Shown here: positions 29,431 to 37,579 of the stretch, piece by piece
Position numbering within the stretch: position 1 is the first letter of the stretch
Layout of the letters: each line of letters begins with the position of its first letter
Origin: Gracilaria vermiculophylla
Taxonomy: Eukaryota > Rhodophyta > Florideophyceae > Gracilariales > Gracilariaceae
Direction: 5' to 3'
NCBI GenBank assembly: GCA_019155205.2
Contig: JAHNZQ020000227.1
Span: forward strand, 294,053 to 354,235
Length of the DNA stretch: 60,183 bases
Position numbers and translations under genes: made by a program
The notes under the pieces: generated by a model
What the model saw: only the letters and a program-made list of their open reading frames with translations
The model's database searches: none
What the model was told of the DNA's origin: nothing

Positions 29431-30696
29431 TCAACGCCACGGCGGCACCATGACGCGGTCAAAGGCGACGGCGACCGGGCGGTGGTCGCTGAGCTTAAAG
29501 TCGGGCGGGAAGGTGTGCGTGGGCAGGTGCTCCGGGTAGATGCGGCTGTCGCGCGGCACGAGCGCGACCCACTGGTCGCTGTCGGCGGCGGGTTTGAGCT
29601 GCTGGAGCTCGGACGCGGCGGCGGCGGCAGCGGCAGCGGCGGCGTCGGGGTGGGCTTCGGGCGGCGGGTGCGCAGCGTCGGCGATGGCGACGGCGACGGC
29701 GACAACGTCGGGGGCGCGGCGCACAATGGAGACGGGCGACGGGGAGTTGCGCGGCTGGGCGCGGCCGTGGCGCAGAAACACATGGTCGACGGACACGTGC
29801 TGGCGGCGGTGGTTGAGGTGGGTGACGGGGGCGGCGGCGGCGGCGCCGTCGGCGCGGCGCAGCACGTGCACGCAGTCGACGAAGCGGTGGGCCAGCACGG
29901 TCTGGCACACGGGCGAGCGCAGGTCGCTGTTGAAGTCGCCCAGCAGCAGCGCGGCCAGCGGCTGGGCGCACGTCTTGGAGTACGAGTTGATAAAGGCGGT
30001 GAGGACGTTGGCCTGCATCTCGCGCAGCTTGGTGGGGATGAAGGAGTGCGGGAAGGTGAGGTGGGCGTTGACGATGAGCAGGCGCGAGCGCGGGCGGCGG
30101 GCGTCGGGCGGCACGAGCTCGGCGCTGACGGCGAGCCCGACGCGGTCGCACGGCGACGAGGACGCCGAGCGGTCCGACAGCAGAAAGGTGCGCTCGTGCG
30201 CGGCGTTGCGCAGGTGGCGCGCGTCGGACGCGACCAGCAGGGCGAGCCCGTCCTCCTTGTGCGGGCGGCGCGCGTAGAAGATGGTGTAGTGCGGGGCGAG
30301 CGCGGCCTCCAGGCGCGCCAGGAACGGCTGGTGGAACCACACCTCCTGCAGCGCGATGACGGTGGGCAGCGGGCGCAGGGCGCACAGCATGCGCAGCGTG
30401 GTGTCCAGGCGGGTGCGCCACAGGCCGTCGTGGTCGCGCTCGCGCTGGCGGCTGTCGCCGTTGAGGCGCTTGTAGGGCGGCGCCAGCAGGTTGAAGGTGA
30501 GCACGGTGAGCGGCGGCTGCGGCGGCGACGGCGGCGGCGGCGGCGGCGGCGGCGGCAGTGGCGATGTTGGCGATGTGGGCAGCGTTGGTGGTGGTGTTGG
30601 GGGTGTTGGTGGTGTTGGCGATGTGGTGTGCAGTGTTGGTGGTGTTGGAGGTGTTGATGGTGTTGGTGGTGCGGACGGAGGTGGCGCGGCGGCCAT
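29431..30696 (-). CDS. EEP-family protein (endonuclease/exonuclease/phosphatase), plant/algal type
   Basis: 421 residues from the ATG at 30696. Residues 1-62 are Pro/Thr-rich low complexity encoded by GGT/GTT repeats. The EEP fold follows: LTVLTFNLLAPPYKRLNGDS from 63; VIALQEVWF with the metal-binding Glu at 118; a GDFNSDLRS motif; LNHRRQHVSVDHVF with the catalytic Asp region; and LSDHRPV with the His at 405. This is the Mg-dependent phosphoesterase superfamily that includes CCR4-type nucleases, sphingomyelinases and AP endonucleases. The opening resembles plant EEP proteins described as calcium-binding. Substrate not deducible. An Ala/His/Pro-rich insertion lies in the C-terminal third. Third codon positions are almost all G or C. 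Longer upstream frames are GC-rich read-through without domains. Confidence 0.85.
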   Translation of the reverse strand: MAAAPPPSAPPTPSTPPTPPTLHTTSPTPPTPPTPPPTLPTSPTSPLPPPPPPPPPSPPQPPLTVLTFNLLAPPYKRLNGDSRQRERDHDGLWRTRLDTTLRMLCALRPLPTVIALQEVWFHQPFLARLEAALAPHYTIFYARRPHKEDGLALLVASDARHLRNAAHERTFLLSDRSASSSPCDRVGLAVSAELVPPDARRPRSRLLIVNAHLTFPHSFIPTKLREMQANVLTAFINSYSKTCAQPLAALLLGDFNSDLRSPVCQTVLAHRFVDCVHVLRRADGAAAAAPVTHLNHRRQHVSVDHVFLRHGRAQPRNSPSPVSIVRRAPDVVAVAVAIADAAHPPPEAHPDAAAAAAAAAASELQQLKPAADSDQWVALVPRDSRIYPEHLPTHTFPPDFKLSDHRPVAVAFDRVMVPPWR

Positions 30697-30955
30697 GGCG
30701 GGGGGCGTTATGGACAGGGGCGGGGGCGGCGACGGGTGGGGGGAGAGGGGGCTGGTTGTGTTTGTTATGTACAGCAGCGGGGGCGGCGGCGGCGGCGGCG
30801 GCGGCAGCGATGGGCGAAAAAGGGGCAGGCAGGCGGTGAGAAGGCGGGGACGGGGGGGGAGCGGAGCGGAACGGAGCGGAGCGGAGCGGAGGAAGGGGCG
30901 GGGAGGGGGAGGGGGGCGCGGCGTAGAAAGGGGGGGCGCCGAAGCGTGCGAGCAC

Positions 30956-30961
30956 TTTATA
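30956..30961 (-). promoter_or_regulatory. Possible TATA box of the EEP gene
   Basis: TATAAA on the minus strand, 260 bp upstream of the EEP start, conspicuous because the surrounding sequence is almost pure G/C. Confidence 0.4.
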
Positions 30962-31181
30962 CGGGCGGGGGGAGCGACAAGGGGGGCGTCCACGTGGGGG
31001 GCGCGCGTTGGGCGCGCGCGCTGCGCGCGCGCGCGGCGCGCGCGCGGCGGCGCGCGGCGAGGCGCGCGCGCGTTGCGACGGCGGAGAAACGCGCGGCGGC
31101 GTCCATGGCTGGGCGCAACGATGGGGCGCGGGGCGGCGGGGGGCGCGGCGGGGCGGCGCAGCGGGGGGGGGGCGTGACGGG

Positions 31182-31925
31182 TCAGCGGCGGTGCGGGCGG
31201 TGGAAGCGGGCGACGGCGGGGTCGGCGGCGAAGCCGAGCTGCGCAAAGGCGTGGGCGCGCACGATGCAGGCGTCGCAGCGCGCGCACGGGCGGCCGTCGC
31301 GCGGGCGCGGGTCGTAGCACGAGTGCGTGAGCGCGTAGTCGACGCCCAGCGCCAGGCCGGCGCGGATGATCTGCGGCTTGGACAGGTGCAGCAGCGGGGC
31401 GCGGATCTGCGGCGCGGCGCGGCGCTCGACGCCGGCGCGCGTGCCCAGGTCGGCCACGCGCTGGAAGGCGGCCAGGAAGGGGGCGCGGCAGTCGGGGTAG
31501 CCCGAGTAGTCCACGGCGGTGGCGCCGATGTAGATGGAGGCGGCGCGCAGCGACTCGGCCAGCGCCAGCGCGTGCGCCAGGAAGACGGTGTTGCGCGCCG
31601 GCACGTACGTGGGCGGGATGGCGCCGCGCATGGCGTCGGGCGCGCGGTCCTTGGGCACGGCCACGGCGCGGTGCGTGAGCGCGCTGGCGCCGAACACGGC
31701 CGCGTCGATGGCGCACTCGTGGTGGCGCGCGGCGCCCAGCGCGGCGGAGATGCGCGCCGCGGCGCGCAGCTCCAGCGCGTGGCGCTGCGCGTAGCGGAAC
31801 GACAGCGTGTGCACGCGCGCCCCGTCCGCCAGCGCCATGGCCAGCGTCGTCGCCGAGTCCAACCCGCCGGACAGCAGCACGACGGCGCGCGGCGCGGCGC
31901 CCATGGCGCGCGGCGCGACGCCCAT
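31182..31925 (-). CDS. queC: QueC-like 7-cyano-7-deazaguanine synthase
   Basis: 247 residues from the ATG at 31925, close to the usual QueC length. The PP-loop ATP-binding motif is SGGLDS at residues 19-24 in VVLLSGGLDSATT. YVPARNTVFLAHALALAE and GATAVDYSGYPDCRAPFL are family blocks. Four cysteines near the C-terminus (203, 214, 217, 220 in SCYDP...CARCDAC) match the zinc site. QueC converts 7-carboxy-7-deazaguanine with ammonia and ATP to preQ0, a precursor of queuosine and archaeosine. Most eukaryotes salvage queuine and lack this step, so the gene is unusual; a plastid-derived or transferred origin is possible. Codons are GC-saturated like its neighbours. A frame extension to 32042 runs into a tandem repeat and is probably leader, not protein; ATG 31904 is another possible start. 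Confidence 0.85.
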   Translation of the reverse strand: MGVAPRAMGAAPRAVVLLSGGLDSATTLAMALADGARVHTLSFRYAQRHALELRAAARISAALGAARHHECAIDAAVFGASALTHRAVAVPKDRAPDAMRGAIPPTYVPARNTVFLAHALALAESLRAASIYIGATAVDYSGYPDCRAPFLAAFQRVADLGTRAGVERRAAPQIRAPLLHLSKPQIIRAGLALGVDYALTHSCYDPRPRDGRPCARCDACIVRAHAFAQLGFAADPAVARFHRPHRR

Positions 31926-31964
31926 GGCGCGCGGCGCGCTGGCAGCGGCGGCGGCGGCGGCGGC

Positions 31965-32118
31965 GTGCAACCAACGCTCAACACAGCAAAGCGTTTGACG
32001 GCGGCGGCGGCGGCGGCGTGCAACCAACGCTCGACTCGGCAAAGCGTTTGACGGCGGCGGCGGCGGCGGCGTGCAACCAACGCTCGACTCGGCAAAGCGT
32101 TTGACGGCGGCGGCGCTG
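31965..32118. repeat. 53 bp tandem repeat, three units, upstream of queC
   Basis: Three copies of a unit starting GTGCAACCAACGCTC and ending in a GGC run begin at 31965, 32018 and 32071, an exact 53 bp period. The array fills the space between the queC start and the tRNA gene. Units 2 and 3 are nearly identical; unit 1 differs at a few bases. It is probably in the queC leader or promoter. Confidence 0.85.
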
Positions 32119-32147
32119 CCAAAAGAGCCGCGCCGCGCCGCGCCGCC

Positions 32148-32151
32148 AAAA
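32148..32151 (-). terminator. RNA polymerase III terminator of tRNA-Lys
   Basis: TTTT on the minus strand begins 14 bases after the last tRNA nucleotide (32165). In this extremely GC-rich setting a T run is unlikely by chance, so it supports a transcribed tRNA gene. Confidence 0.65.
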
Positions 32152-32164
32152 GTGCGCAGCGCGC

Positions 32165-32249
32165 CACCTCAGGCGGGGCTCGAACCCGCGGCCATTAGGT
32201 TAAAAGCCTAACGCTCTGAGTTGCGCCGAACCAACTGAGCTACTGAGGC
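32165..32249 (-). tRNA. tRNA-Lys(UUU) with an 11-12 nt insertion in the D-loop
   Basis: The minus strand folds as a complete cloverleaf: acceptor GCCTCAG with CTGAGGT (first pair G-U), anticodon stem TTAGG/CCTAA with loop CTTTTAA (anticodon TTT, Lys), T arm GCGGG-TTCGAGC-CCCGC, and discriminator G as in eukaryotic tRNA-Lys. Length is 85 instead of 73 because the D arm reads GCTCAGTTGGT, then an insert (TCGGCGCAACTC), then AGAGC. Removing 11-12 bases restores a standard D arm (GCTCAGTTGGTAGAGC or a TTAGAGC variant). The insert can pair with the D-loop (AGTTG with CAACT), reminiscent of splice structures of ectopic tRNA introns known in the red alga Cyanidioschyzon. There is no intron at the usual 37/38 site. 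A Pol III terminator follows. The alternative is a damaged tRNA copy, but all stems are intact. Confidence 0.85.
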
Positions 32250-32682
32250 CGTCTGCGCTGCTGCGCCCCGGGCGCGCTGCCTCGCTCCTTGCACGCTTCG
32301 CCGCTTCGCCGCTTGACTTTTGCTTGAAGCCGCCAACGTCCAAGCCGCCAACGTTCAAGCCGCCCACACCGCCGCCACCGCCCGAGTTCAACGCCGCCGC
32401 CGCCACTGCAAGCCGCCACGCGCCGACACCGCGCGCCCCGCCGCCACCGCCACTACAAGCCGCCATGTCGTCCACACCGCGCCAGCCACCACCGCCACCG
32501 CCGCCGCCGCCGTCGCCGCCGCCGCCGCCGCCGCGCCAGCCGCCGCGCCGCGCCGCCGCCTCTTGAGCGCGCCGCGCTGCGCGTCGTCGCCGCCCGCCCC
32601 CCCCCTCCCCCCCCCGCGTCGTCGCCGCCCGCCCCTGCCGCCATCCGCCGCCTGCGCCATCCGTCGCGCCCGCCGCACCGCC

Positions 32683-33756
32683 ATGTTCATCAGCGCCGCG
32701 CGCGCGCCGCTGCGCGCGCGCCTCGCCGCGCGCCGCCGCGCGCTGCCGCTGGCCGCCGCGCTCGCGCTCGCGCTGGCCGCCGCCCTCACGCTGGCGCTGG
32801 CGCCGTCGCCGCCGCCGCCGCTGCCGCCGCGCCGCGTGTTCGCCGCCGCGCGCCTGCCGCACTTTGCCGCGCGCCCGGGCCGCCTCTTCCCGCCGGGGCT
32901 GGGCGCCGCGCGCGCCGCGCACATGGTGCTGCTGGACGTGGGCGCCAACAACGGCGACGCCTACACGCTGGCCGCCTACCGCGCCGGCCACTCCGTCGTC
33001 GCCTTCGAGCCCAGCCCCGTGGTCGCCGCGCGCTTCGTGCGCCTCATGCGCCGCCACCGCGTGGCGCTGCGCGTGCACCGCCCGCGCCCCGACCACGCCG
33101 CCGCCTTCCGCTTCCGCCCCGCCGCGCCGCCGCTGCCGCCCGCGCCCAACGTCGTGCACCTCGTCGCCGCCGCCCTGTCCAACGTCACCGCCGTCGCCGC
33201 CTTGCACCAGTCGCCGTGCGCGCGCGCCGCCGCGTCGTGCGGCAAGAGCAACCGGCTGCTGCCCGCCGCCGCCCCCGCCGCCGCCGCCGCCTCGCGCGCC
33301 GCCGTGCACGTGCCCGTCTTCCGCCTGGACCACCTGTGGCTGCCGCTGCACGCGCGCCGCCTGTGGTTCATCAAGCTCGACGTGGAGGGCCTGGAGCTGC
33401 GCGTGCTGCAGGGCGCGCGCCGCCTCATCCGCCGCGCCGCCGCGCCGTACATTGCCGTGGAGTTCGCGGCGCACGGCCGCCGCGGCTGCGCGTGGGGCGT
33501 GCGCCTGCTGGACGAGCTGCGCCGCCAGCGCTACGCGTGCCACCACCTGCGCGGCTTTGGCGCGTGCCACCTGCCGCACCTGCGCTCGCCCAGCATGGCG
33601 TGCAACTTCCCGTTTGCGCTGCGCCGCCCCGCCGCCGCCCCCACCTTTGAGCAGTACGCGCGCACCTTCCAGCGCGCCGCCAACGCCAGCGCCGCCGCGC
33701 CGCCGCCGCCGCCGCGCATGGCCGACCTCATCTGCGTGCGTCACCCCGCCGCGTGA
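32683..33756 (+). CDS. FkbM-like SAM-dependent methyltransferase, type II membrane protein
   Basis: 357 residues from the ATG at 32683 (MFISAARAPLRARL). Arg-rich residues 8-20 precede a membrane segment at about 20-41, typical of Golgi type II enzymes, then a Pro-rich stem. The catalytic domain fits the FkbM family: LLDVGANNGDAYTLAA (SAM-binding motif I), VVAFEPSPVVAARF (acidic SAM-ribose residue), and WFIKLDVEGLELRVLQGARR. CGKSN and several Cys lie between. Family members O-methylate sugars and other small molecules; in an alga a cell-wall or secreted-glycan sugar is plausible (inference). The frame opens upstream to 32320, but that part is repetitive Ala/Pro coding without domain and was not used. 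Nearly all third positions are G or C. Confidence 0.8.
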   Translation: MFISAARAPLRARLAARRRALPLAAALALALAAALTLALAPSPPPPLPPRRVFAAARLPHFAARPGRLFPPGLGAARAAHMVLLDVGANNGDAYTLAAYRAGHSVVAFEPSPVVAARFVRLMRRHRVALRVHRPRPDHAAAFRFRPAAPPLPPAPNVVHLVAAALSNVTAVAALHQSPCARAAASCGKSNRLLPAAAPAAAAASRAAVHVPVFRLDHLWLPLHARRLWFIKLDVEGLELRVLQGARRLIRRAAAPYIAVEFAAHGRRGCAWGVRLLDELRRQRYACHHLRGFGACHLPHLRSPSMACNFPFALRRPAAAPTFEQYARTFQRAANASAAAPPPPPRMADLICVRHPAA

Positions 33757-34582
33757 CCGGCCCGCCCGCGCCGCACGCCGCACCCCCCCTTGCGCGCGCG
33801 GAGAAATGGGCGCCCACCCGTTTCTACTCGCGCGCGCTGCGCCCGCCGCGCGCCGCGCCGCGAGAAAATGGCGCACAACTCGTGCGCGCGCGCGCGCGCC
33901 GCCGCCTTTTCTCCGCGCGCGCCGCTTTGCGGAGGGGGGCGGTGCGCGGCGGTGCGTGGGCAGGGGGAGAGGACGTGCGGAGCGCGCGCGCGCACGGCGG
34001 CGCGCGTGGCGCGCTTGGCGCGCTTGCTGCTCGGTGCTGCGCGCTGGACGCGCCGCGCGCTTCGGGGCGCCCCGGCGCGCGCCGCCGCGGCCGCCCATTG
34101 CGCGCCCGCGCGCTGCTGCCGCTGCGCCGTCGCTGCCGCCGCGCCGCCTCGCCGTGAGGCGTCGCGTTTGCGGCAGCTTGCTGTCGGTGCGCTCCGCTAC
34201 ACGTGTCCGTGCTGTGCAAAATGAGTGCGCCACCCTGCCGGAACGCATCTCTTCGTCAACACGCTTTCCCTTTTTTTTTTTTTTATTCAACAAGAAACGC
34301 ATTACACTGCGCTGCTGCCCATGAGCAAATTGTGCGCTGCTTTACACAAGTGCACGCGCTTTTTCCTCGCTTGCAATAGCTACTGTAAAGCACACACGTG
34401 TTCCATGTGTCCGGTGCCCTGCGCAATCCTCACGGCGCTCTTTCCACACGTGGCGCAGCGCGTGACGTTCGCGCGCGTCACTCTCACACACGTGCTCGCT
34501 GCACATGCATGCACGCGCCACTCCTCGCCGCTGCAACCAAGCCGTAAATGGCGCCGCAGAATGCGGTGTAGGGCACTGTGCA
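33757..34582. other. Intergenic; right border of the GC-rich island
   Basis: Up to about 34200 the sequence is almost pure CG-rich repeats (CGCG runs) with no domain-bearing frame. Composition then falls abruptly: a run of T starts at 34269 and ordinary sequence follows until the copia LTR at 34583. No gene seen. Confidence 0.5.
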
Positions 34583-34832
34583 TGAAACTTGTGTTGCGAG
34601 TCACATGTCTGTCGAGACACATGTCTTGCGAGGATGACATTAGTCCTCCAGTTCACAATTCCCAGTTCTCAGTTCTCAGTTCCCAGTTCCCAGTTCCCAG
34701 TTCCCAGTTCCCAGTTCCCAGTTCCCAGTTCCCAGTTCCCAGTTCCCAGTTCCCAGTTCACTAGAGCTTTTATCTGTTCCGCTATCACTGCTAAATTGCC
34801 AAGTTCCTATCAGATCTCTGCCTATTGTTTCA
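34583..34832 (+). repeat. Copia 5' LTR (internally deleted)
   Basis: Starts TGAAACTTGTG and ends TTTCA. Contains a heptamer array (CCCAGTT repeats, 34649-34759). Compared with the 3' LTR it lacks about 170 bp between the CCTCC near 34648 and the array, and the array is roughly half as long. Confidence 0.8.
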
Positions 34833-34834
34833 TT

Positions 34835-34847
34835 GTTATGGGCCCAG
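34835..34847 (+). promoter_or_regulatory. Primer binding site complementary to the tRNA-iMet anticodon arm
   Basis: GTTATGGGCCCAG lies two bases after the 5' LTR. Its complement CTGGGCCCATAAC is the conserved anticodon stem-loop of eukaryotic initiator tRNA-Met. Some copia elements prime from a half-tRNA cut in that loop, with this kind of site. A full-length tRNA primer would need a TGG start instead. Confidence 0.8.
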
Positions 34848-35167
34848 ATTCATCATTTGGACTGCCGGCAAGGCCCCGTTTTCCGTGGAATAACAAGGAT
34901 GTCCCTTGAATAGATGGTAAAGGTAATCAAAAAGAATATGCGACGTCCGTTATGTTGTGGAATGCCTTCCACGACACGTTACCGCACTCGTACTCTAACA
35001 AGATCCTTGTTACTCTTCGTGGAATAATGCTATAATCACAGCTCTTATGGAAGAACACGTGATGTTTGCAAGTCCGTTTCAGATGCATATATACATTCTG
35101 ACAATGGCTCTCAAGTTATCGTAAACGCGATATATGTAAGCGTGATTCGCTTTCCGTCGTTAGTGTA

Positions 35168-35713
35168 GTGTACCAAAGCGTCACTAAGTTGCTTTCATTG
35201 AAGCGTGGAAGCCATGAAAGTGTGAAAAACTTTGAATCAAGGTTCATTGCTCAAGTTTCTAAATTTAATGCTTCATCAAGTTCATCAAAGTTACCCGTGT
35301 CACTAACCGCTTTTATCCTGCTCTCAAATGCTGCAGTCGACATTAGTCAAAAAGTTTTCCTGCTAGCCGCAGCCTCTAGTGCTACAGCGTCGGATGCCAA
35401 TGCCTCTACAGATCAATATCTGGATACTGTGTCTTACAAAAAAGTTGCTTCTATTCTAAGACAGTGTGACCAAGTCAAAAGTAATGCCTCCACTTCATTG
35501 AATGCCCGTTTTGCTAAAATATCCCCCAAAAAATATGGAGTCAGGACCAGTAATGGTAAAAACAATGGAAAAACCCTTACACCTTCCCAACTTGCTGATT
35601 TAAAAGAGAAAAGTAATTGCCATGATTGTCAAAAGTTTGGACATTGGAGTTATGATAAAAACTCGGATGGCTCTTTAAAACCTGGTGTTATCTCAACTGA
35701 GTCTCCACGTTCT
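35168..35713 (+). pseudogene. Copia gag
   Basis: An open frame with the copia gag character (LLSLKRGSHESVKNFESRF, TAFILLSNAAVDISQK, DQYLDTVSYKKVASILRQC) and a CCHC-like zinc knuckle CHDCQKFGHWSYD whose fourth ligand is Asp instead of Cys. The frame is interrupted at 35714 by the solo LTR A and continues in the same phase at 36813. The N-terminus upstream of 35168 is damaged. Confidence 0.75.
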
Positions 35714-36257
35714 TGTGGTACTGTCAGCCCTCATCTCGAGATAGTAAAGCACAACGTCCGTTAGGAGTTTTTGTTGACTCCAAAGGCGCGTATTCCTAAA
35801 GGTGGTCTCCGGTCCCCGCTGTCGCGAGCCGAGGGAATTCTGAAAGGGGATCCGCAAACACCAAGCGGAGGGGGAGGTTCACTGGGGGACAATGCTCCTA
35901 CAGGCGCTGCTATGATGCGACCTGGGAATCGGCGGCTTGGAAACCTGCGTTGATCGGCAAGAGACTTCAACCGGAAAAGTAGATGAAGACTCAAGGGTGC
36001 TTGTCTTTACTTCCCCAGAGGTGAAGCACAACCGGCAGATTAAATATCAAGCCGGGAGCCCGCCTCGGCAAATCTCGCTTATGTACTAACTACCTGCCTA
36101 AATTAACTAAAATAAATAATAATTCTACCGTACCTCAAGGATACAGTAGCGCACGTGGGCGGGATTATGCACAAGGTGGCCCAGCTAATAAAATACGAGC
36201 CCTCCTTAGTAATGTTATACCTTAAGGCCAAAACACCCTATTTCTGTAGGAGTCACT

Positions 36258-36794
36258 TGTAGTGCAACGCCAAAGGCGGGAAAACACCACGAAGACGTTC
36301 GGGATCTTCCCCTTCTAGGGTAGCAAAGCAAACAGAGCCACTCTGGGGGTGCCACGGCGAAGCCGACTTGTAAGATCGAGGGCAGCCCTTCAGGCGGTTA
36401 CCTAGAGTGTTGGATATGAGATTCTCCCAATGGAGCGACGGGAACCACGAGTGATCGGTACGGAGTCTCGCGAGCGAGCAAGAGTGAAGGGTACGGTAGG
36501 TACCCGGAGCGACAGCGTGTCCACCGGTGTGTGGGCACGGGACAAAAAGAGCAACAAAAACAGGGCCNNNNNNNNNNNNNNNNNNNNNNNNNNNNNNNNN
36601 NNNNNNNNNNNNNNNNNNNNNNNNNNNNNNNNNNNNNNNNNNNNNNNNNNNNNNNNNNNNNNNNNNNACCCGGCAGTCCGGCGTGCGCTTCAACGGCTAA
36701 CCGCTGCGCTAATCATCATAAAATAACCATACCTCTTCGGAGGGCAAGTACCGACTAAGTCGTGAGAAATCCCCCAGAAGGGCGTTGCACTTCA
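36258..36794 (-). repeat. Solo LTR B inside LTR A, TSD TCACT, with assembly gap
   Basis: Starts TGTAGTGCAAC and ends TTGCACTTCA like LTR B at 5434-6196. It is flanked by TCACT at 36253-36257 and 36795-36799. A gap of 100 N covers 36568-36667; the full copy predicts about 324 bases there. Confidence 0.9.
36568..36667. other. Assembly gap (100 N)
   Basis: Placeholder gap inside LTR B. By alignment to 5746-6069 of the intact LTR B the real length should be near 324 bases. Confidence 0.9.
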
Positions 36795-36812
36795 TCACTG
36801 TACTACAGTTCT

Positions 36813-37579
36813 GCAGATGAGAAAAATGGAGCACCATCAAAGAAAACTGTTCGATTTAATATGGTTCAACGAGCAGTGGAACACAACAACGAGACGGATG
36901 ATGAGTTCATCGGACCATTGCTTGATGATGGCGCACCATATTGTGGCATGGGTATTGAAGAATTAAATGTGTTACAACCGATATTGCTCCCAAATTGGAA
37001 GGGAAAACTGGATCCTCTGCCAGACCATATTGTTACTCGGCCATATTGGCAGTATGTAAATGGTGAGCCCTCAAGCTCAGCTAGAAAAATTATCGGTTCC
37101 ATATTCCTGGACGTCCGAACGGACAACCGCAACTGGGTTACTATTCGACACCTGATCATTGATGGTTCATCTCAGTGGGTAATTGGGAGGAGCGTTACAA
37201 AAACATGTGAAATTGTCCACATTGATGCTTATAAGATTCTGCTTTTATCAAAAGAAGATGCAATTGCTATTGTTGATGATGATTTGCACAGCTTTGTTCC
37301 CTCCAAGTCGTTCCTGCCAGATGTAATTGCTCAAACAACGGAAGCCGAAAAGAAGCTATTCTGTGCTACTGCAACTATCAATGAAGATTTTAAAGCCCGG
37401 CCGTGGAAAGTAATTTAGCATGTTATTGATAGGGTTCATAAGCATGTTCGTGTCCATTCTAATTTTTATGATATACGTTGTCTGTTTGAAAGAAACAAAC
37501 TTTGGAATGATGAAATTAAGAAGTATTTAACAGAAATACTCGATGAATATCCAAGCTTTATGACTACTTGTCAGCCAAA
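36813..37579 (+). pseudogene. Copia protease and integrase N-terminal region
   Basis: The frame to 37418 holds the protease-like block HLIIDGSSQWVIGRSVTKTC (DGS in place of the usual DSG/DTG). A stop at 37416-37418 follows, and scraps of the integrase zinc-finger region continue to 37579. Its phase matches the gag frame before the nested LTRs. Confidence 0.65.

Larger units (their letters stand above)
35714..36807 (-). repeat. Solo LTR A in copia gag-pol, TSD GTTCT, itself interrupted
   Basis: Plus-strand ends TGTGGTACTGTCAGCC and TACTACA, so the LTR lies in minus orientation. It is flanked by GTTCT at 35709-35713 and 36808-36812. Its last 13 bases are displaced by the solo LTR B at 36258-36794. 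Taking out the two LTRs and one duplication keeps the copia frame in phase. Confidence 0.9.

Noticed and set aside
29431..32167. Very long minus-strand frames (847 and 890 codons) over the EEP and queC genes
   Set aside because: They are Arg/Ala/Pro read-through of GC-saturated DNA. Only the parts with EEP motifs (from 30696) and, in another frame, QueC motifs carry domains.
27500..34200. GC island as bacterial contamination
   Set aside because: It contains a eukaryotic tRNA-Lys with Pol III terminator, type II membrane proteins and a fourth copy of the peptide gene found outside the island. QueC alone is not enough to call it bacterial.
32200..34302. 700-codon minus-strand frame over the FkbM-like gene
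   Set aside because: It is antisense to a gene with clear SAM-binding motifs, is low complexity throughout, and begins inside the tRNA gene side. It is a composition artefact.
34649..34759. Heptamer array taken as telomeric or CRISPR-like repeat
   Set aside because: The units are contiguous without spacers, the same array lies in both copia LTRs, and the sequence is not a telomere type.
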